Assembly (NCBI GenBank): GCA_019241635.1
Contig: JAFAWR010000306.1
Span: 1 to 58,369, forward strand
Direction: 5' to 3'
Length of the DNA: 58,369 nucleotides
Source: Solirubrobacterales bacterium
Lineage (GTDB): Bacteria; Actinomycetota; Thermoleophilia; Solirubrobacterales; Solirubrobacteraceae
Shown here: positions 32,644 through 41,464 of the stretch, piece after piece
Layout: the number at the start of each line of letters is the position of its first letter
Numbering within the stretch: the first letter of the stretch is position 1
Position numbers and translations under genes: made by a program
Notes under the pieces: generated by a model
What the model was told of the DNA's origin: nothing
Databases searched by the model: none
The model's input: the letters and a program-made list of their open reading frames with translations, nothing else

Positions 32644-33483
32644 CTAGCTGCAGGTCGTCGCCCATGTGCACTCGTCGAACCCGTTGGCGGTGGAGTTCGG
32701 CGCCGAGGGGGCACCGATCACGTTGCCGTTCGAGTCGATGAGGTCCATCTGCTCGGTGCTCTTGAGACCGGCCGAAGCTCCGTTGGTCGTCGCCGACGTC
32801 CAACCCGGATTGGTCAGGTTCGGCAGCGAGGCGAAACCGGCGTTGGTGCCGATCAACAGCGGCGTCTCTTCGATCCACTCCGCGGTGGCATGGCTCGAGC
32901 TGTAGGGAACGGTCGTGGTGTAAGTCTCGCCTCGGGTCACGTCCTGCAGGGTGATCGTCCATGTGTTCGAGTCCGGGACGACCTCCGTGAGCGATGCGTG
33001 CATGTGGTCACCGGGGGCGACCGTCATGCTGATGGTCAGCGACGGCGCCGGCACGAGCTCGTACCAGGCCGAGTACGAGGCCGCTCCGGTTGATGACACG
33101 TCCTGTTCGGTGCCGGTTTGAATCAGTGTGGAGTCAGTCGTGGTGCAACCTGAATCCACGCAGCCGCCACCAATCCCGATCCAGTCGGAGGAGGATTCAG
33201 CCTGTCCCGCCGTGTGCTGCGTGGCGGTGGGTACGGTCCAGTCGCCGGTGATCGAGTTGAACAGCTTGCTGCCCTGCTCGAGCGTGCCCTGGTTGTAACC
33301 GAACCAGTTGCTGCTCGAGTTGGTGTTCGCCCGCACGCCTGGCGGCGCGAGGCGGAGCAGCTGGCCGTGGGAGGTGAGCGCGGCCGACGCGCTCGCAGTC
33401 GCCACTGCCAAGCTGGCCAACGAGACAGAAACTACGAGCGTCAAGCGCCGCACAGCGCTCGACGCCAAGAAACGTCGATTCAT
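32644..33483 (-). CDS. Secreted glutamic peptidase, G1 (eqolisin) family
   Basis: The product has 279 residues. A signal peptide (LTLVVSVSLASLAVATASASA) ends near residue 33. The mature part has the eqolisin pattern: SSSNWFGYNQGTL, VPTATQHTAG, SSDWIGIGGG, the catalytic Gln in TLIQTGTEQ, SAWYELVPAP, and the catalytic Glu in ATAEWIEETP. A Cys pair (GGCVDSGC) and another (CTWATTC) could be disulfides. The Q/E dyad works at acid pH and is best known from fungi, with scattered bacterial members. Ser/Thr content is high and GC slightly lower than neighbours, which may indicate transfer. ATG 33483 is preferred because it starts directly before the signal peptide. Confidence 0.88.
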   Translation of the reverse strand: MNRRFLASSAVRRLTLVVSVSLASLAVATASASAALTSHGQLLRLAPPGVRANTNSSSNWFGYNQGTLEQGSKLFNSITGDWTVPTATQHTAGQAESSSDWIGIGGGCVDSGCTTTDSTLIQTGTEQDVSSTGAASYSAWYELVPAPSLTISMTVAPGDHMHASLTEVVPDSNTWTITLQDVTRGETYTTTVPYSSSHATAEWIEETPLLIGTNAGFASLPNLTNPGWTSATTNGASAGLKSTEQMDLIDSNGNVIGAPSAPNSTANGFDECTWATTCS

Positions 33484-33596
33484 CGAGGGTCCCTTCTGCG
33501 GCGGCTCGCGGGTCAAAGCCGCCGACCTCCCTGCCAGTACGACCCGCTACGGGGACGTATACCCGTGTGGGCGAGATTTGATCGCTGCAGTGGAAC

Positions 33597-35018
33597 TCAG
33601 CGTGCGTACTCCACGGCCCGGGACTCACGGATCACGGTTACTTTGATCTGTCCTGGGTACTCGAGCTCCTTCTCGATCTCGCGCGCGATCTCATAGGACA
33701 GCGCGGTGGCGGCGTCATCGTCGATCGCGCCAGGCGCCACCATCACACGGATCTCGCGGCCGGCCTGCATGGCGTAAACCTTGTCGACGCCCTTGTGCCG
33801 GGTGGCGATCTGCTCGAGGTCCCGCAGCCGCTTGACGTATTGCTCGAGGGACTCACCACGAGCGCCGGGGCGAGCTCCGGACAGGGCGTCGGCCGCCTGC
33901 ACGATGACCGCCTCGATCGTCTGCGGCTCGACTTCGTTGTGGTGAGCCTCCATCGCGTGGGCTACCGCCTCGGACTCGCCGTACTTGCGCGCAAGCTCGC
34001 CGCCCACCAGCGCATGCGGACCCTCCACCTCGTGGGTCACCGCCTTGCCGATGTCGTGCAGCAGAGCGGCGCGACGAGCGGTCTTGGCGCTGGCGCCGAG
34101 TTCTTCGGCCATCATCGCGGCCAGTTGCGAGACCTCGATCGAGTGGGCCAGGACGTTCTGTCCGTAGCTGGTACGGAACTTGAGTCGGCCCAGGAGCTTA
34201 ACCAGCTCGGGGTGGAGCCCCTGGACGCCGGCCTCGAACACGGCGTGCTCACCGAGCTCGACGATGTGGCTCTCGAGCTCGGACTTCGCCTGGTAGTACA
34301 TCTCCTCGATCCGGGCCGGGTGGATGCGGCCATCCTGGAGGAGCTTCTCGAGGGTCAGGCGGGCAATCTCCCGGCGAACGCCGTCGAAGCCGGAGAGCAC
34401 CACGGCTCCCGGCGTGTCGTCGATGATGAAGTCGACGCCGGTCAGGTTTTCCAGGGCACGGATGTTGCGGCCCTCGCGGCCGATGATCCTGCCCTTCATA
34501 TCGTCGGCCGAAAGCTGCACGACCGATACGGTGGTCTCGGCGGCGTGGCCGGCGGCGAGACGCTGCATGCACACCGAGAGGATGTTGCGGACCCGGCGCT
34601 CGGCCTCACGCTTGGTCTCCTCCTCGATCTGGCGGATCCGCCTGGCCGCATCGTGCCTGGTCTGTTCCTCCACCTCCTTGAGCAGCAACTGCTTGGCACG
34701 GCCGGCGGATATTCCCGAGATCTGTTCGAGCGAGCGCTCGACCTCCTGACGGGCCTGGGCGAGCTCGGCACGGGCCTTCTCGACCTCGTCTTCCTTGCGC
34801 GCGAGCGCCTCCTCGCGCCGCGTCACCGCGGCGGTTCGCTCGAGCACGCCGGCGTCGCCCCGCACCGGAACGGGCTCCCGAACCATCTCGACGACCGGAG
34901 TGGCCGTGGCGGCCTGGGCGCCGGCGGGCGCCGTCCGGGCGCCGTGCATCCGGCCGTAGATGACGGCGGCAAGCACGATTCCGACCGCTATCAGCGCTGC
35001 GGCACCGATGATGTCCAT
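33597..35018 (-). CDS. rny: Ribonuclease Y
   Basis: The product has 473 residues, slightly shorter than Bacillus RNase Y (520). An N-terminal membrane anchor ([20 protein letters not shown]) leads to a coiled coil (about 60-150: [19 protein letters not shown]). The KH domain carries [18 protein letters not shown], and the HD domain the metal-binding [19 protein letters not shown]. It is the membrane-bound endonuclease starting mRNA decay; RNase J at 54585 would take over from the cleaved ends. It lies between recX and miaB as in many actinobacteria. The upstream region is long and hairpin-rich. Confidence 0.95.
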   Translation of the reverse strand: MDIIGAAALIAVGIVLAAVIYGRMHGARTAPAGAQAATATPVVEMVREPVPVRGDAGVLERTAAVTRREEALARKEDEVEKARAELAQARQEVERSLEQISGISAGRAKQLLLKEVEEQTRHDAARRIRQIEEETKREAERRVRNILSVCMQRLAAGHAAETTVSVVQLSADDMKGRIIGREGRNIRALENLTGVDFIIDDTPGAVVLSGFDGVRREIARLTLEKLLQDGRIHPARIEEMYYQAKSELESHIVELGEHAVFEAGVQGLHPELVKLLGRLKFRTSYGQNVLAHSIEVSQLAAMMAEELGASAKTARRAALLHDIGKAVTHEVEGPHALVGGELARKYGESEAVAHAMEAHHNEVEPQTIEAVIVQAADALSGARPGARGESLEQYVKRLRDLEQIATRHKGVDKVYAMQAGREIRVMVAPGAIDDDAATALSYEIAREIEKELEYPGQIKVTVIRESRAVEYAR

Positions 35019-35401
35019 GGTCGATCCTCTCCTGGAGGTTCCGGCCCGAGAGCCGGATCCACTTCAAAACTTAGGTTTTTGGAGCGACCGAGCGGCCCGT
35101 GCAAGGCTGCACGAACGGATTGCCGGCAGGCGACTGACGCCTGCCTTCAGTCGGCGGCTACGCGGCGGGTTCTGGGTCTTGTCTGAATGGACCAGGAGGC
35201 CCGATGATGTTTGCCGTCAGCACTGAGTCCGGAATCCAAGATATACGAAGTTTGCTGGTGTTCTTTGTGGCCCGCGGGCCATTCGTTCGCTAACAGGATC
35301 GTAGTACTGGCGGCCGGTCAGCGCAATCACGCACGGCGTCTGGCGGCGGCGCCGGAGATCGTCGTCTCACCGATGGATTCGGCGGATTGGACAGGGGCCG
35401 G
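35019..35401 (-). promoter_or_regulatory. 383-base intergenic region, probable structured 5' leader of rny
   Basis: No gene is seen. Read toward rny it contains a TATATC box (complement of 35240-35245) as possible -10, a GGCCCGCGGGCC palindrome (35269-35280), then two mutually exclusive hairpins: GGCAGGCG/CGCCTGCC (35125-35145) versus CGACTGA/TCAGTCG (35131-35153). CGTGCA/TGCACG (35098-35113) and TCCGGC/GCCGGA (35040-35057) follow. Just before the ATG, CTCC can pair with the GGAG of the ribosome site CAGGAGAGG. A leader of about 200 bases with competing stems suggests post-transcriptional control of RNase Y. Part of it may instead be the recX terminator. Confidence 0.5.
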
Positions 35402-36007
35402 TCAGGACTGTGCCGGATCGCCGGAGTCGGGATACCCGCGGGCGACGGCGTCGCGGGTGTGGGCGGCGATCGCGTCGAGCGCGAGTTCGGAGCCGTAGCC
35501 CTTGCGAAGCAGGACTCCGAGTGCCCGCTCGCGCTCGCGGCGGTCCCCCACCGGCGAGGGAAACCGGCGCCGCAGCACCGCGGTGGCACGTTCGAGCTCG
35601 CTCTCGCCAGGCAGCTCGTCAAGCGCGTTCACGACGAGGTCGGAAGGCACGCCCCGCGCGCGCAGGGCCTGCCTGATCCGATCGCTGCCCCACTGCTCGA
35701 GTTCGCGCTTGTCCTGCGCGAACAGGCGGGCGAACCGCTCGTCGTCGAGGTAGCCCTGCTCGAGGAGGATCGCGATCGCTTGCTCCGCTTCCGGCGGGTC
35801 GACGGCCGCGCGTCCGAGCCGCACCCGCATCTCCGCCTCGCTGCACTCGCGCCGGTTCAGGTGGCGGTACGCGATGGCGAGAGCCTTCTCGACGCCGGCG
35901 CCGGCGGGGACGCCGTCGAGTCCGCCCTCGCTGGCGGCGGACCCCTCGAGGCCGGCGCCGACGGGGCCGCCGTCGAGGCTGGCCTCGCTATCGCCGGCGA
36001 GCATCAT
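35402..36007 (-). CDS. recX: Regulatory protein RecX
   Basis: The product has 201 residues. The RecX core starts around residue 43 (LAIAYRHLNRRECSEAEMRVRL) and contains three helical repeats, including LLEQGYLDDERFARLFAQDK and RGVPSDLVVNALDEL. It binds and restrains RecA filaments. The first 40 residues are a Gly/Ala/Ser-rich duplicated segment (two 19-residue units of the type SEASLDGGPVGAGLEGS) absent from family members I know; the true start could lie later, but no ATG/GTG with a better ribosome site is seen. It is 30 bases downstream of recA. Confidence 0.88.
   Translation of the reverse strand: MMLAGDSEASLDGGPVGAGLEGSAASEGGLDGVPAGAGVEKALAIAYRHLNRRECSEAEMRVRLGRAAVDPPEAEQAIAILLEQGYLDDERFARLFAQDKRELEQWGSDRIRQALRARGVPSDLVVNALDELPGESELERATAVLRRRFPSPVGDRRERERALGVLLRKGYGSELALDAIAAHTRDAVARGYPDSGDPAQS
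35888..36001. repeat. 57-bp tandem duplication encoding the RecX N-terminal extension
   Basis: The segment from 35888 (CTCGACGCCGGCGCCGGCGG) recurs at 35945 (CTCGAGGCCGGCGCCGACGG). The offset is 57 bases, exactly 19 codons, so the duplication stays in frame. Confidence 0.75.
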
Positions 36008-36037
36008 CGGACCCTGGCGAGGCGATGGCGCGCGCGA

Positions 36038-37165
36038 TCAGGCGGCCCGTCCCTGGGCGGCCGCTCCCACGGCCTGGAGCGCCGGCTCCTCGCGGCTCTC
36101 GATCGACTTGACCAGGTCGCGCTCGATGCCGAGGGCGGCGTAGATCTTCGCCTCGACCTCCTTGGCCACATCGGGATGCTCGTCGAGGAACGCCTTGGCG
36201 TTGCCGCGTCCCTGGCCCAGCCGCTCCTCGCCATAGGAGAAGAACGATCCGGACTTCGTGATGATGTTGTGCTCGATTCCGTAGTCGATCAGGCAGCCCG
36301 AGGTCGAGATGCCCTTGCCGAACTCGATGTCGAACTCGGCCTGCTTGAACGGCGCCGCGACCTTGTTCTTGACCACCTTGACCCGGACCCGGTTGCCCAC
36401 CGCCTCGGTGCCGTCCTTGAGCGTCTCGATGCGGCGGATATCCAAACGCTGGGAGGCGTAGAACTTCAGTGCCCGGCCACCCGGCTGGGTCTCCGGCGAG
36501 CCGAACATCACGCCAACCTTCTCCCTGATCTGGTTGGTGAACACGCACAGGGTCTGGGTGCGGTTCAGGCCGCCGGTGATCTTGCGCATCGCCTGCGACA
36601 TCATGCGCGCCTGAACGCCGACGGTCTGGTCGCCCATCTGGCCTTCGAGCTCGGACCGCGGAGTCAGGGCCGCCACCGAATCGATCGCGATCACATCGAC
36701 CGCTCCCGAGCGGATCAGCATGTCGACGATTTCGAGCGCCTGCTCGCCGTAGTCGGGCTGGGAGACCAGCAGCTCGTCGATGTTGACGCCGATCTGCTGG
36801 GCGTACAGCGGGTCCATGGCGTGCTCGGCGTCGACGAACGCGCACACGCCGCCGAGCTTCTGGGCCTCGGCGAGGATGTGGTAGACGAGCGTCGTCTTCC
36901 CGGATGACTCCGGTCCGAAGATCTCGACGATCCGGCCCCGCGGGACGCCGCCGATCCCGAGCGCGAGGTCGAGCGGCAGGGCGCCGGTGGGGATCGCATC
37001 CACAGCCACGCGCGCGCCCGGATCCCCCATGCGCATGACGGTGCCCTTGCCGAACTGTCGCTCAATCTGGGTCAGCGCGCCCTGGAGCGCGGCCTGCCGC
37101 TTGGCATCCGCCTTTGGATCTGACGTTGCCCCGTTCCTCACACCGGGCTTGTCGTTCTCGCTCAT
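36038..37165 (-). CDS. recA: Recombinase RecA
   Basis: The product has 375 residues. Walker A is [19 protein letters not shown], Walker [18 protein letters not shown]-binding loops L1 (around [18 protein letters not shown]) and L2 ([20 protein letters not shown]) are intact. It drives strand exchange and LexA cleavage. The acidic C-terminal tail found in many RecA proteins is replaced by an Ala-rich tail ([13 protein letters not shown]). recX follows. The upstream 260 bases contain no GAAC-N4-GTTC SOS box, so its induction may differ from the mycobacterial pattern. Confidence 0.97.
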   Translation of the reverse strand: MSENDKPGVRNGATSDPKADAKRQAALQGALTQIERQFGKGTVMRMGDPGARVAVDAIPTGALPLDLALGIGGVPRGRIVEIFGPESSGKTTLVYHILAEAQKLGGVCAFVDAEHAMDPLYAQQIGVNIDELLVSQPDYGEQALEIVDMLIRSGAVDVIAIDSVAALTPRSELEGQMGDQTVGVQARMMSQAMRKITGGLNRTQTLCVFTNQIREKVGVMFGSPETQPGGRALKFYASQRLDIRRIETLKDGTEAVGNRVRVKVVKNKVAAPFKQAEFDIEFGKGISTSGCLIDYGIEHNIITKSGSFFSYGEERLGQGRGNAKAFLDEHPDVAKEVEAKIYAALGIERDLVKSIESREEPALQAVGAAAQGRAA

Positions 37166-37428
37166 CTTGGGTTCGGCTCCTTGTCTTACGCGCTTTGATC
37201 CACCACGGTAGGCGGGGTGGCGGACGGAACCGGGACGCTAGGGGCGTGCCCTGCAACGGAACAAGACGCACTCGTCACCGAAGAGCAACAACTGTGTGCC
37301 AATTGTGTGTCGGAGGCCGGACGATGGGGGTTCGGCTGCGCCAGCGGGGGTGGCCAGGACCACGGCGGCGCGGGCGGACCGCGGCGGCGCGGGCGGACTG
37401 CGGAGGGGTGGCCGGACCGGGCGCGCGC
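37166..37428. other. recA upstream region with a 19-bp tandem repeat
   Basis: No gene is seen. CGGCGGCGCGGGCGGAC occurs twice (37363-37379 and 37382-37398). The part nearest recA (37166-37310) has lower GC and two near-repeats, AACTGTGTGCC and AATTGTGTGTC (around 37290-37308). It must hold the recA promoter, but I cannot assign boxes. No canonical LexA site. Confidence 0.4.
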
Positions 37429-37938
37429 TCAGCTTGCCGGCGGCACCGGATGCAGGCGAATGACCATATGCCCGATCGGCAGGCCGAACAGCCGCAGCCG
37501 GATGGTGTCGATCAGCTCCTGGCTCGGCGCGTCCCACTCGCATGCATCGTGCGCGCCGATCACGAGCGGGAGCGGCAGGGGCGGCATCGCCACCAGGATC
37601 CGGTAGGGCGAGAACGCGAAGCCGTCGGCTCGTAGCCACAGGTCGGTCCCTCCGAGCATGTCGTCGTAGCTCAAGCGGATCCGGTTCTCGGCGGTCAGGC
37701 GCGCCATGCCGCTGCGGTACTCCGTGCGTCCGTTCTCCCAGATGAGCGCGTCGTGGACGAGCCAGACGTCATCGGTCAGCCAGGTTGTCGCGGTGGTGAA
37801 CGAGAACCAGCGCGGCCGCCGGGCGAGCCGGCGGAGCCAGGACGGGGCGATCCATTCGCCTTCGCCGGACCACGACTGCGCGAAGAACTCGCGTGGCCGC
37901 AGCGGACTGAGCTCGGATCGATCCGACCGGGTTTGCAC
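37429..37938 (-). CDS. Conserved-looking hypothetical protein
   Basis: The product has 169 residues with no signal peptide or membrane segment. It is rich in Trp (WLRRLARRPRWFSFTTATTW, DDVWLVHDALIWENG), and the alternating pattern suggests a single beta-barrel or lipocalin-like fold. I do not recognise the family. It starts 15 bases after the stop of the TIGR01777 epimerase on the same strand, so it is probably co-transcribed; small proteins of unknown function often follow this epimerase, which supports a real gene. Confidence 0.7.
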   Translation of the reverse strand: MQTRSDRSELSPLRPREFFAQSWSGEGEWIAPSWLRRLARRPRWFSFTTATTWLTDDVWLVHDALIWENGRTEYRSGMARLTAENRIRLSYDDMLGGTDLWLRADGFAFSPYRILVAMPPLPLPLVIGAHDACEWDAPSQELIDTIRLRLFGLPIGHMVIRLHPVPPAS

Positions 37939-37953
37939 GGGTGGCGGCGCCGC

Positions 37954-38874
37954 TCAGCTGCGCCCGAGGACGTCCCGGAGCGCGGCCTCGAGGTCGGGAT
38001 GGCGGAACGCGTAGCCGAGCTTGTCCAGGCGGTCGGGCAGGGTGCGCTGGCCGGTGAGCACAATCTGGGCCATCTCGCCGTAGAGCAGCTTCAGCGCCAT
38101 CGCCGGGACGGGGAGCACCGCCGGTCGCTTCAGGACGCGACCCAGGGTGCGCGACAACTCCGCGTTGGTTACCGGGCTCGGCGCGGCCAGGTTGACCGGA
38201 CCGGTGGCGGCGGTGTTATCGAGGCAGAGGAGCATGGCGCCGACGACGTCGTCGAGATGGATCCAGGGCACGTACTGGCGTCCTCCGGCCACCGGTCCGC
38301 CGATGCCGAGGCGGAAGAACGGAAGCATCTTGGCCAGCGCGCCGCCGTCCGGCGAGAGCACGACCCCGGTGCGGGTGACCGCGACCCGCATCTCGGTGGC
38401 GCCGCGCATCGCCTCCTCCTCCCAGCTGACGACCACGCCGGCCAGGAAATCGTGGCCGGGCGGAGCGTCCTCGGTGACGGGCTCGTCGCCGTGCGGCCCG
38501 TAGAAGCCGACGGCCGACTGTGAGACGAGTGCCGCCGGACGGCGGTCCGGGGCCAGGGCGAGCAGGCCCTCGACCAGCGAGCGCGTCCCGTCGGTGCGCG
38601 AGCGGCGTATGCGCTCCTTGGCCTGGGCGGTCCAGCGCTGCGCCACCGGCTCGCCGAGAAGGTGGACCACGGCGTCGGCCCCGGCCAGGGCCGCTTCGGG
38701 CGGTGGCGCCGCGGCGGGGTCTGGCCAGGCGTGCGCCTCGATCTGGCCGCCGAGCGCCTGGCGGGCGCGGTCGGCGTCGCGGGACAGCGCCACGACCTCA
38801 TCGCCGCGACTCAGGAGGGCCTTGACGAGAGCTCGCCCGATGAGCCCGGTGGCGCCGGTGATCGCTACGCGCAT
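37954..38874 (-). CDS. TIGR01777-type NAD(P)-dependent epimerase (SulA/YfcH-like)
   Basis: The product has 306 residues, an extended SDR. VAITGATGLIGRALVKAL (residues 3-20) binds the cofactor. VVHLLGEPVAQRWTAQAKERI and SRTDGTRSLVEG are family signatures, SQSAVGFYGPHGDEPVTED holds the Ser/Tyr region (YGPHG rather than the YxxxK of classic SDRs), and the C-terminal DUF1731 contains YGEMAQIVLTGQRTLPDRL. Homologues are linked to cell division in cyanobacteria and chloroplasts, but the reaction is unknown. A large stem structure (38907-38988) lies just upstream of its ATG. Confidence 0.9.
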   Translation of the reverse strand: MRVAITGATGLIGRALVKALLSRGDEVVALSRDADRARQALGGQIEAHAWPDPAAAPPPEAALAGADAVVHLLGEPVAQRWTAQAKERIRRSRTDGTRSLVEGLLALAPDRRPAALVSQSAVGFYGPHGDEPVTEDAPPGHDFLAGVVVSWEEEAMRGATEMRVAVTRTGVVLSPDGGALAKMLPFFRLGIGGPVAGGRQYVPWIHLDDVVGAMLLCLDNTAATGPVNLAAPSPVTNAELSRTLGRVLKRPAVLPVPAMALKLLYGEMAQIVLTGQRTLPDRLDKLGYAFRHPDLEAALRDVLGRS

Positions 38875-38906
38875 GCCGAGAAGAATCGCGGATCCGGGCG
38901 AGCAGC

Positions 38907-38988
38907 GTCACGCGGTCAGCTACGGGACAAATCCGCCACTCGGCCCTCCCCCGGACACGAGTGGCGAGAACTGCTGACCATGCGTGAC
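38907..38988. ncRNA. Two-stem structured element between the epimerase and ThpR-fusion genes
   Basis: The outer stem pairs GTCACGCGGTCAGC (38907-38920) with GCTGACC-AT-GCGTGAC (38973-38988), 14 bp with a 2-base bulge. Inside, CGCCACTCG (38934-38942) pairs exactly with CGAGTGGCG (38958-38966), closing a C/G-rich 15-base loop. The internal loop is 13 by 6 bases. On the minus strand it lies 33 bases before the epimerase ATG, so a 5' leader element or a terminator of the upstream gene are both possible. No T tract follows. It does not match a riboswitch I know. The rest of 38875-39071 shows no gene. Confidence 0.55.
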
Positions 38989-39071
38989 CAAAGTGACATC
39001 TCGGCCTCCGCGGGGGTGCGAATGACGGGTTAGTCCCGGGCCAGGGCCGCGAATCGAGGGTGCCGCGCGGG

Positions 39072-40115
39072 TCAGGCCCGATCTCGAGATGGGGCGCGCG
39101 CCGACCAGATGGCGTCGAACTCGGCCTGGTCGAACGGGATCAGCCAGCACTCGGCGATCCGGCCGCCGACGACCCGGAAGATGCCGACGGTTTCCCAGGC
39201 GACCTCGCGGCCGTCGCGCATCGCGCGGCCGCCGGCGAGCTGCACGACGCGGCCGGCGATCAACGACGCGCCGTGGACCGACACCCGGAAGGTGCCATCC
39301 ATGAGCCGGCGGCGCGCGTCCATGTAGGCGAGCACGGCCTCCGCCCCGCGATGCTCGCCGGCGATCGCGCTGGCGCCGGGCACGTGCCAGACGACGTCGT
39401 CGGCCAACAGCTCCCGGACGCCGGCGGCATCCCCGCCCGCGTACAGGCGCCCCTGCTCGGCGTGGAAGCGGCGCACCACCGAGACTGGGTCCGCGGCGCC
39501 GGGCGCCGAGCCGAGCTCGACCACACCCAACGGCTCGTAGCGGGCCCCGGATGAGCCGAGGCGCGAGCGGTACAGGGTCACGCGCGTGCAGCGAACCTCG
39601 ACCGCCGGGGGCGGCTCGAGAACCGACGGCCTGATCCGCGCGTCCTTGGCCACGCGGGCCACGGTTACGTGGGGCAGGAAGGGCCGCGACCCGGGCGCGT
39701 ACCAGCCGCCGGCGGCGAGCGCGGAGGACAGCGAGGCCTGGAGGCGGGCCAGGGCACCGTCTGGATCCGACAGCACGGCGGCGAGCACGCGAGGACGGCG
39801 GGACGGAAGCCACACGGGCTCTCCGAGCTGCGGCTCGACCACCGGCTCACCCGCGACAGCACCGCACGCCGCGGCGATCTCATCGATCTGCGCGGCCGGG
39901 CGTGAGCCCAGGAAGCACAGGGTGGCGTGCAGGTGCTCGACCGGTACCGGACGCAGCGCGGGAATGTCGCGCAGGCTGGTCCCGCGCCACCGGGCCAGGA
40001 TGTCGCGCGCGGACGCGGGAAGCTCGAGGGCGACGAACAGTCGGGCTCGCTCGCCGGGCGACCGCGAGGCGTCATCGGCGCCGGAGACGTCGCCGGACAC
40101 ATCGCCGGCGCTCAT
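39072..40115 (-). CDS. Fusion of 2'-5' RNA ligase-like (2H phosphoesterase) and SnoaL/NTF2 domains
   Basis: The product has 347 residues. Residues 22-200 are ThpR/LigT-like with both HxT motifs of the 2H superfamily ([10 protein letters not shown] and PHVTVARV), which open 2',3'-cyclic phosphates. Residues about 215-345 form a SnoaL-like NTF2 fold ([58 protein letters not shown]). ThpR is normally a lone domain of about 180 residues. The reading frame is continuous with no start or ribosome site at the junction. ATG 40115 overlaps the cinA stop; ThpR next to CinA is a common actinobacterial arrangement. Confidence 0.88.
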   Translation of the reverse strand: MSAGDVSGDVSGADDASRSPGERARLFVALELPASARDILARWRGTSLRDIPALRPVPVEHLHATLCFLGSRPAAQIDEIAAACGAVAGEPVVEPQLGEPVWLPSRRPRVLAAVLSDPDGALARLQASLSSALAAGGWYAPGSRPFLPHVTVARVAKDARIRPSVLEPPPAVEVRCTRVTLYRSRLGSSGARYEPLGVVELGSAPGAADPVSVVRRFHAEQGRLYAGGDAAGVRELLADDVVWHVPGASAIAGEHRGAEAVLAYMDARRRLMDGTFRVSVHGASLIAGRVVQLAGGRAMRDGREVAWETVGIFRVVGGRIAECWLIPFDQAEFDAIWSARAPSRDRA

Positions 40116-41464
40116 CCGCGCTCGCCGGTACCCGCCTCCGAGGAGACCGCCGCCACGCCGTCGGCGAGCAGCACTCGGCGCAGCAGGTGCATGGCCACGG
40201 TGGTCGAGCGGTCGCGGATGTCCGAGCGGCTTCCCGGCAGGAGCACGCGACGGGTCAAGCGCGCCCCGTCGCGCGAGGAGACCGAGAAGCACACGGTGCC
40301 GACCGGCTTCTCGTCGCTGCCTCCGTCGGGGCCGGCGATGCCGGTGATCCCGATGCCGAAATCCGTGCCGAAGCGCTCGGCCGCGCCGGAGGCGAGCGCC
40401 TCGGCCACCTCTTCCGACACTGCCCCGAAGCGATCGATCAACCCGGCATCGACGCCGGCCAGCGACACCTTGGCCTCGTTCGAATACACCACGGCGCCGC
40501 CCAGGAAGAACTCCGAGGAGCCACCGCGTTCGGTGAGCCGGGCCGACATCAGCCCGCCGGTGCACGACTCGGCGACCGCCACGGTCCGCCCGGAACGCAC
40601 CAGCAGCGAGGCGATCTGCTCGTCCACGGTCGCGCCGTCCGGTGAGAACAGCTGCTCGCGGTGGCGCTCGGAGAGGAACTCGACGAACGACGCGTAGTCG
40701 GACTCGGCCGGCGCCTCGTAGCGCGTGGCCACCTCGATCTCGCCGCGCCGCAGGCACGTGGTGATCTCCAGCCCGTCCAACGGCACACCCGCCTCCGAAG
40801 CCGCGCGGAGCGTGTTGGCGATCTCGGACTCGGGAATCCCGTACAGGCGCATGATGCCCCGGCGGTAGTCCACCGCGCCGGCGATGGCTGCCCGGAACGC
40901 CTCGGTGGAGATCGCCTTCTCCCACATCTCGTGCAGCTCGCGCGGCGGGCCGGGCAGGACGACGACGGTCGGGCCGGATCCGGACGCCGGAGGCACGACC
41001 AGCCCCGGTGCCGTGCCGACCGGGTCGAGGACCGTCGCCCCGACCGGGACCACGGCCTGCTTGCGGTTCGACGCTCGGATGGCGTCGGGATCAAGCCCCG
41101 GCCAGCGGCTCATCATCGGACGGATGATCTCGGCGATCTGCTCCTCCAGCGCCGCATCCAGGACCAGCTCCCGCCCGGCGAACTCGCCCACGATCTCCGC
41201 CGTGAGATCGTCGGCGGTAGGTCCGAGGCCGCCGCTGGTGACGATCACTGCCATGCCCGCGTCGGCCATGAACCGCAGCGCGCCCATCAGGTCCTCGGGC
41301 CGGTCGCCGACGATCTGGATCATCGCGGTGTCCACCCCGAGCTCGAGCAGGCGCTCGGAGAGCCACGGGCCGTTGCGGTCGGTGATGATCCCGGTCAGCA
41401 CCTCGGTGCCGGTGACCAGGATTCCGGCCCTGACCGGGGCCCGGGACGCCGAAACACCGCTCAT
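40112..41464 (-). CDS. cinA: CinA-family protein, competence/damage-inducible with NMN amidase domain
   Basis: The product has 450 residues. The N-terminal MoCF-like domain has [29 protein letters not shown] and [14 protein letters not shown], in which ADP-ribose pyrophosphatase activity resides. The C-terminal amidase contains [18 protein letters not shown] with the catalytic Ser and [11 protein letters not shown]. It deamidates nicotinamide mononucleotide for NAD recycling. ATG 41464 overlaps the rodZ stop (ATGA); a GTG six bases upstream is the alternative start. Grouping with recA and recX explains the old competence name. Confidence 0.94.
   Translation of the reverse strand: MSGVSASRAPVRAGILVTGTEVLTGIITDRNGPWLSERLLELGVDTAMIQIVGDRPEDLMGALRFMADAGMAVIVTSGGLGPTADDLTAEIVGEFAGRELVLDAALEEQIAEIIRPMMSRWPGLDPDAIRASNRKQAVVPVGATVLDPVGTAPGLVVPPASGSGPTVVVLPGPPRELHEMWEKAISTEAFRAAIAGAVDYRRGIMRLYGIPESEIANTLRAASEAGVPLDGLEITTCLRRGEIEVATRYEAPAESDYASFVEFLSERHREQLFSPDGATVDEQIASLLVRSGRTVAVAESCTGGLMSARLTERGGSSEFFLGGAVVYSNEAKVSLAGVDAGLIDRFGAVSEEVAEALASGAAERFGTDFGIGITGIAGPDGGSDEKPVGTVCFSVSSRDGARLTRRVLLPGSRSDIRDRSTTVAMHLLRRVLLADGVAAVSSEAGTGERG

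Noticed and set aside
37290-37308. SOS box before recA from AACTGTGTGCC/AATTGTGTGTC
   Set aside because: These are direct near-repeats, not the GAAC-N4-GTTC palindrome.
38907-39060. c-di-AMP (ydaO) riboswitch
   Set aside because: Some phrases such as GGGTGCGAATGACGGG looked suggestive, but the stem order and conserved core do not fit my memory of the consensus.
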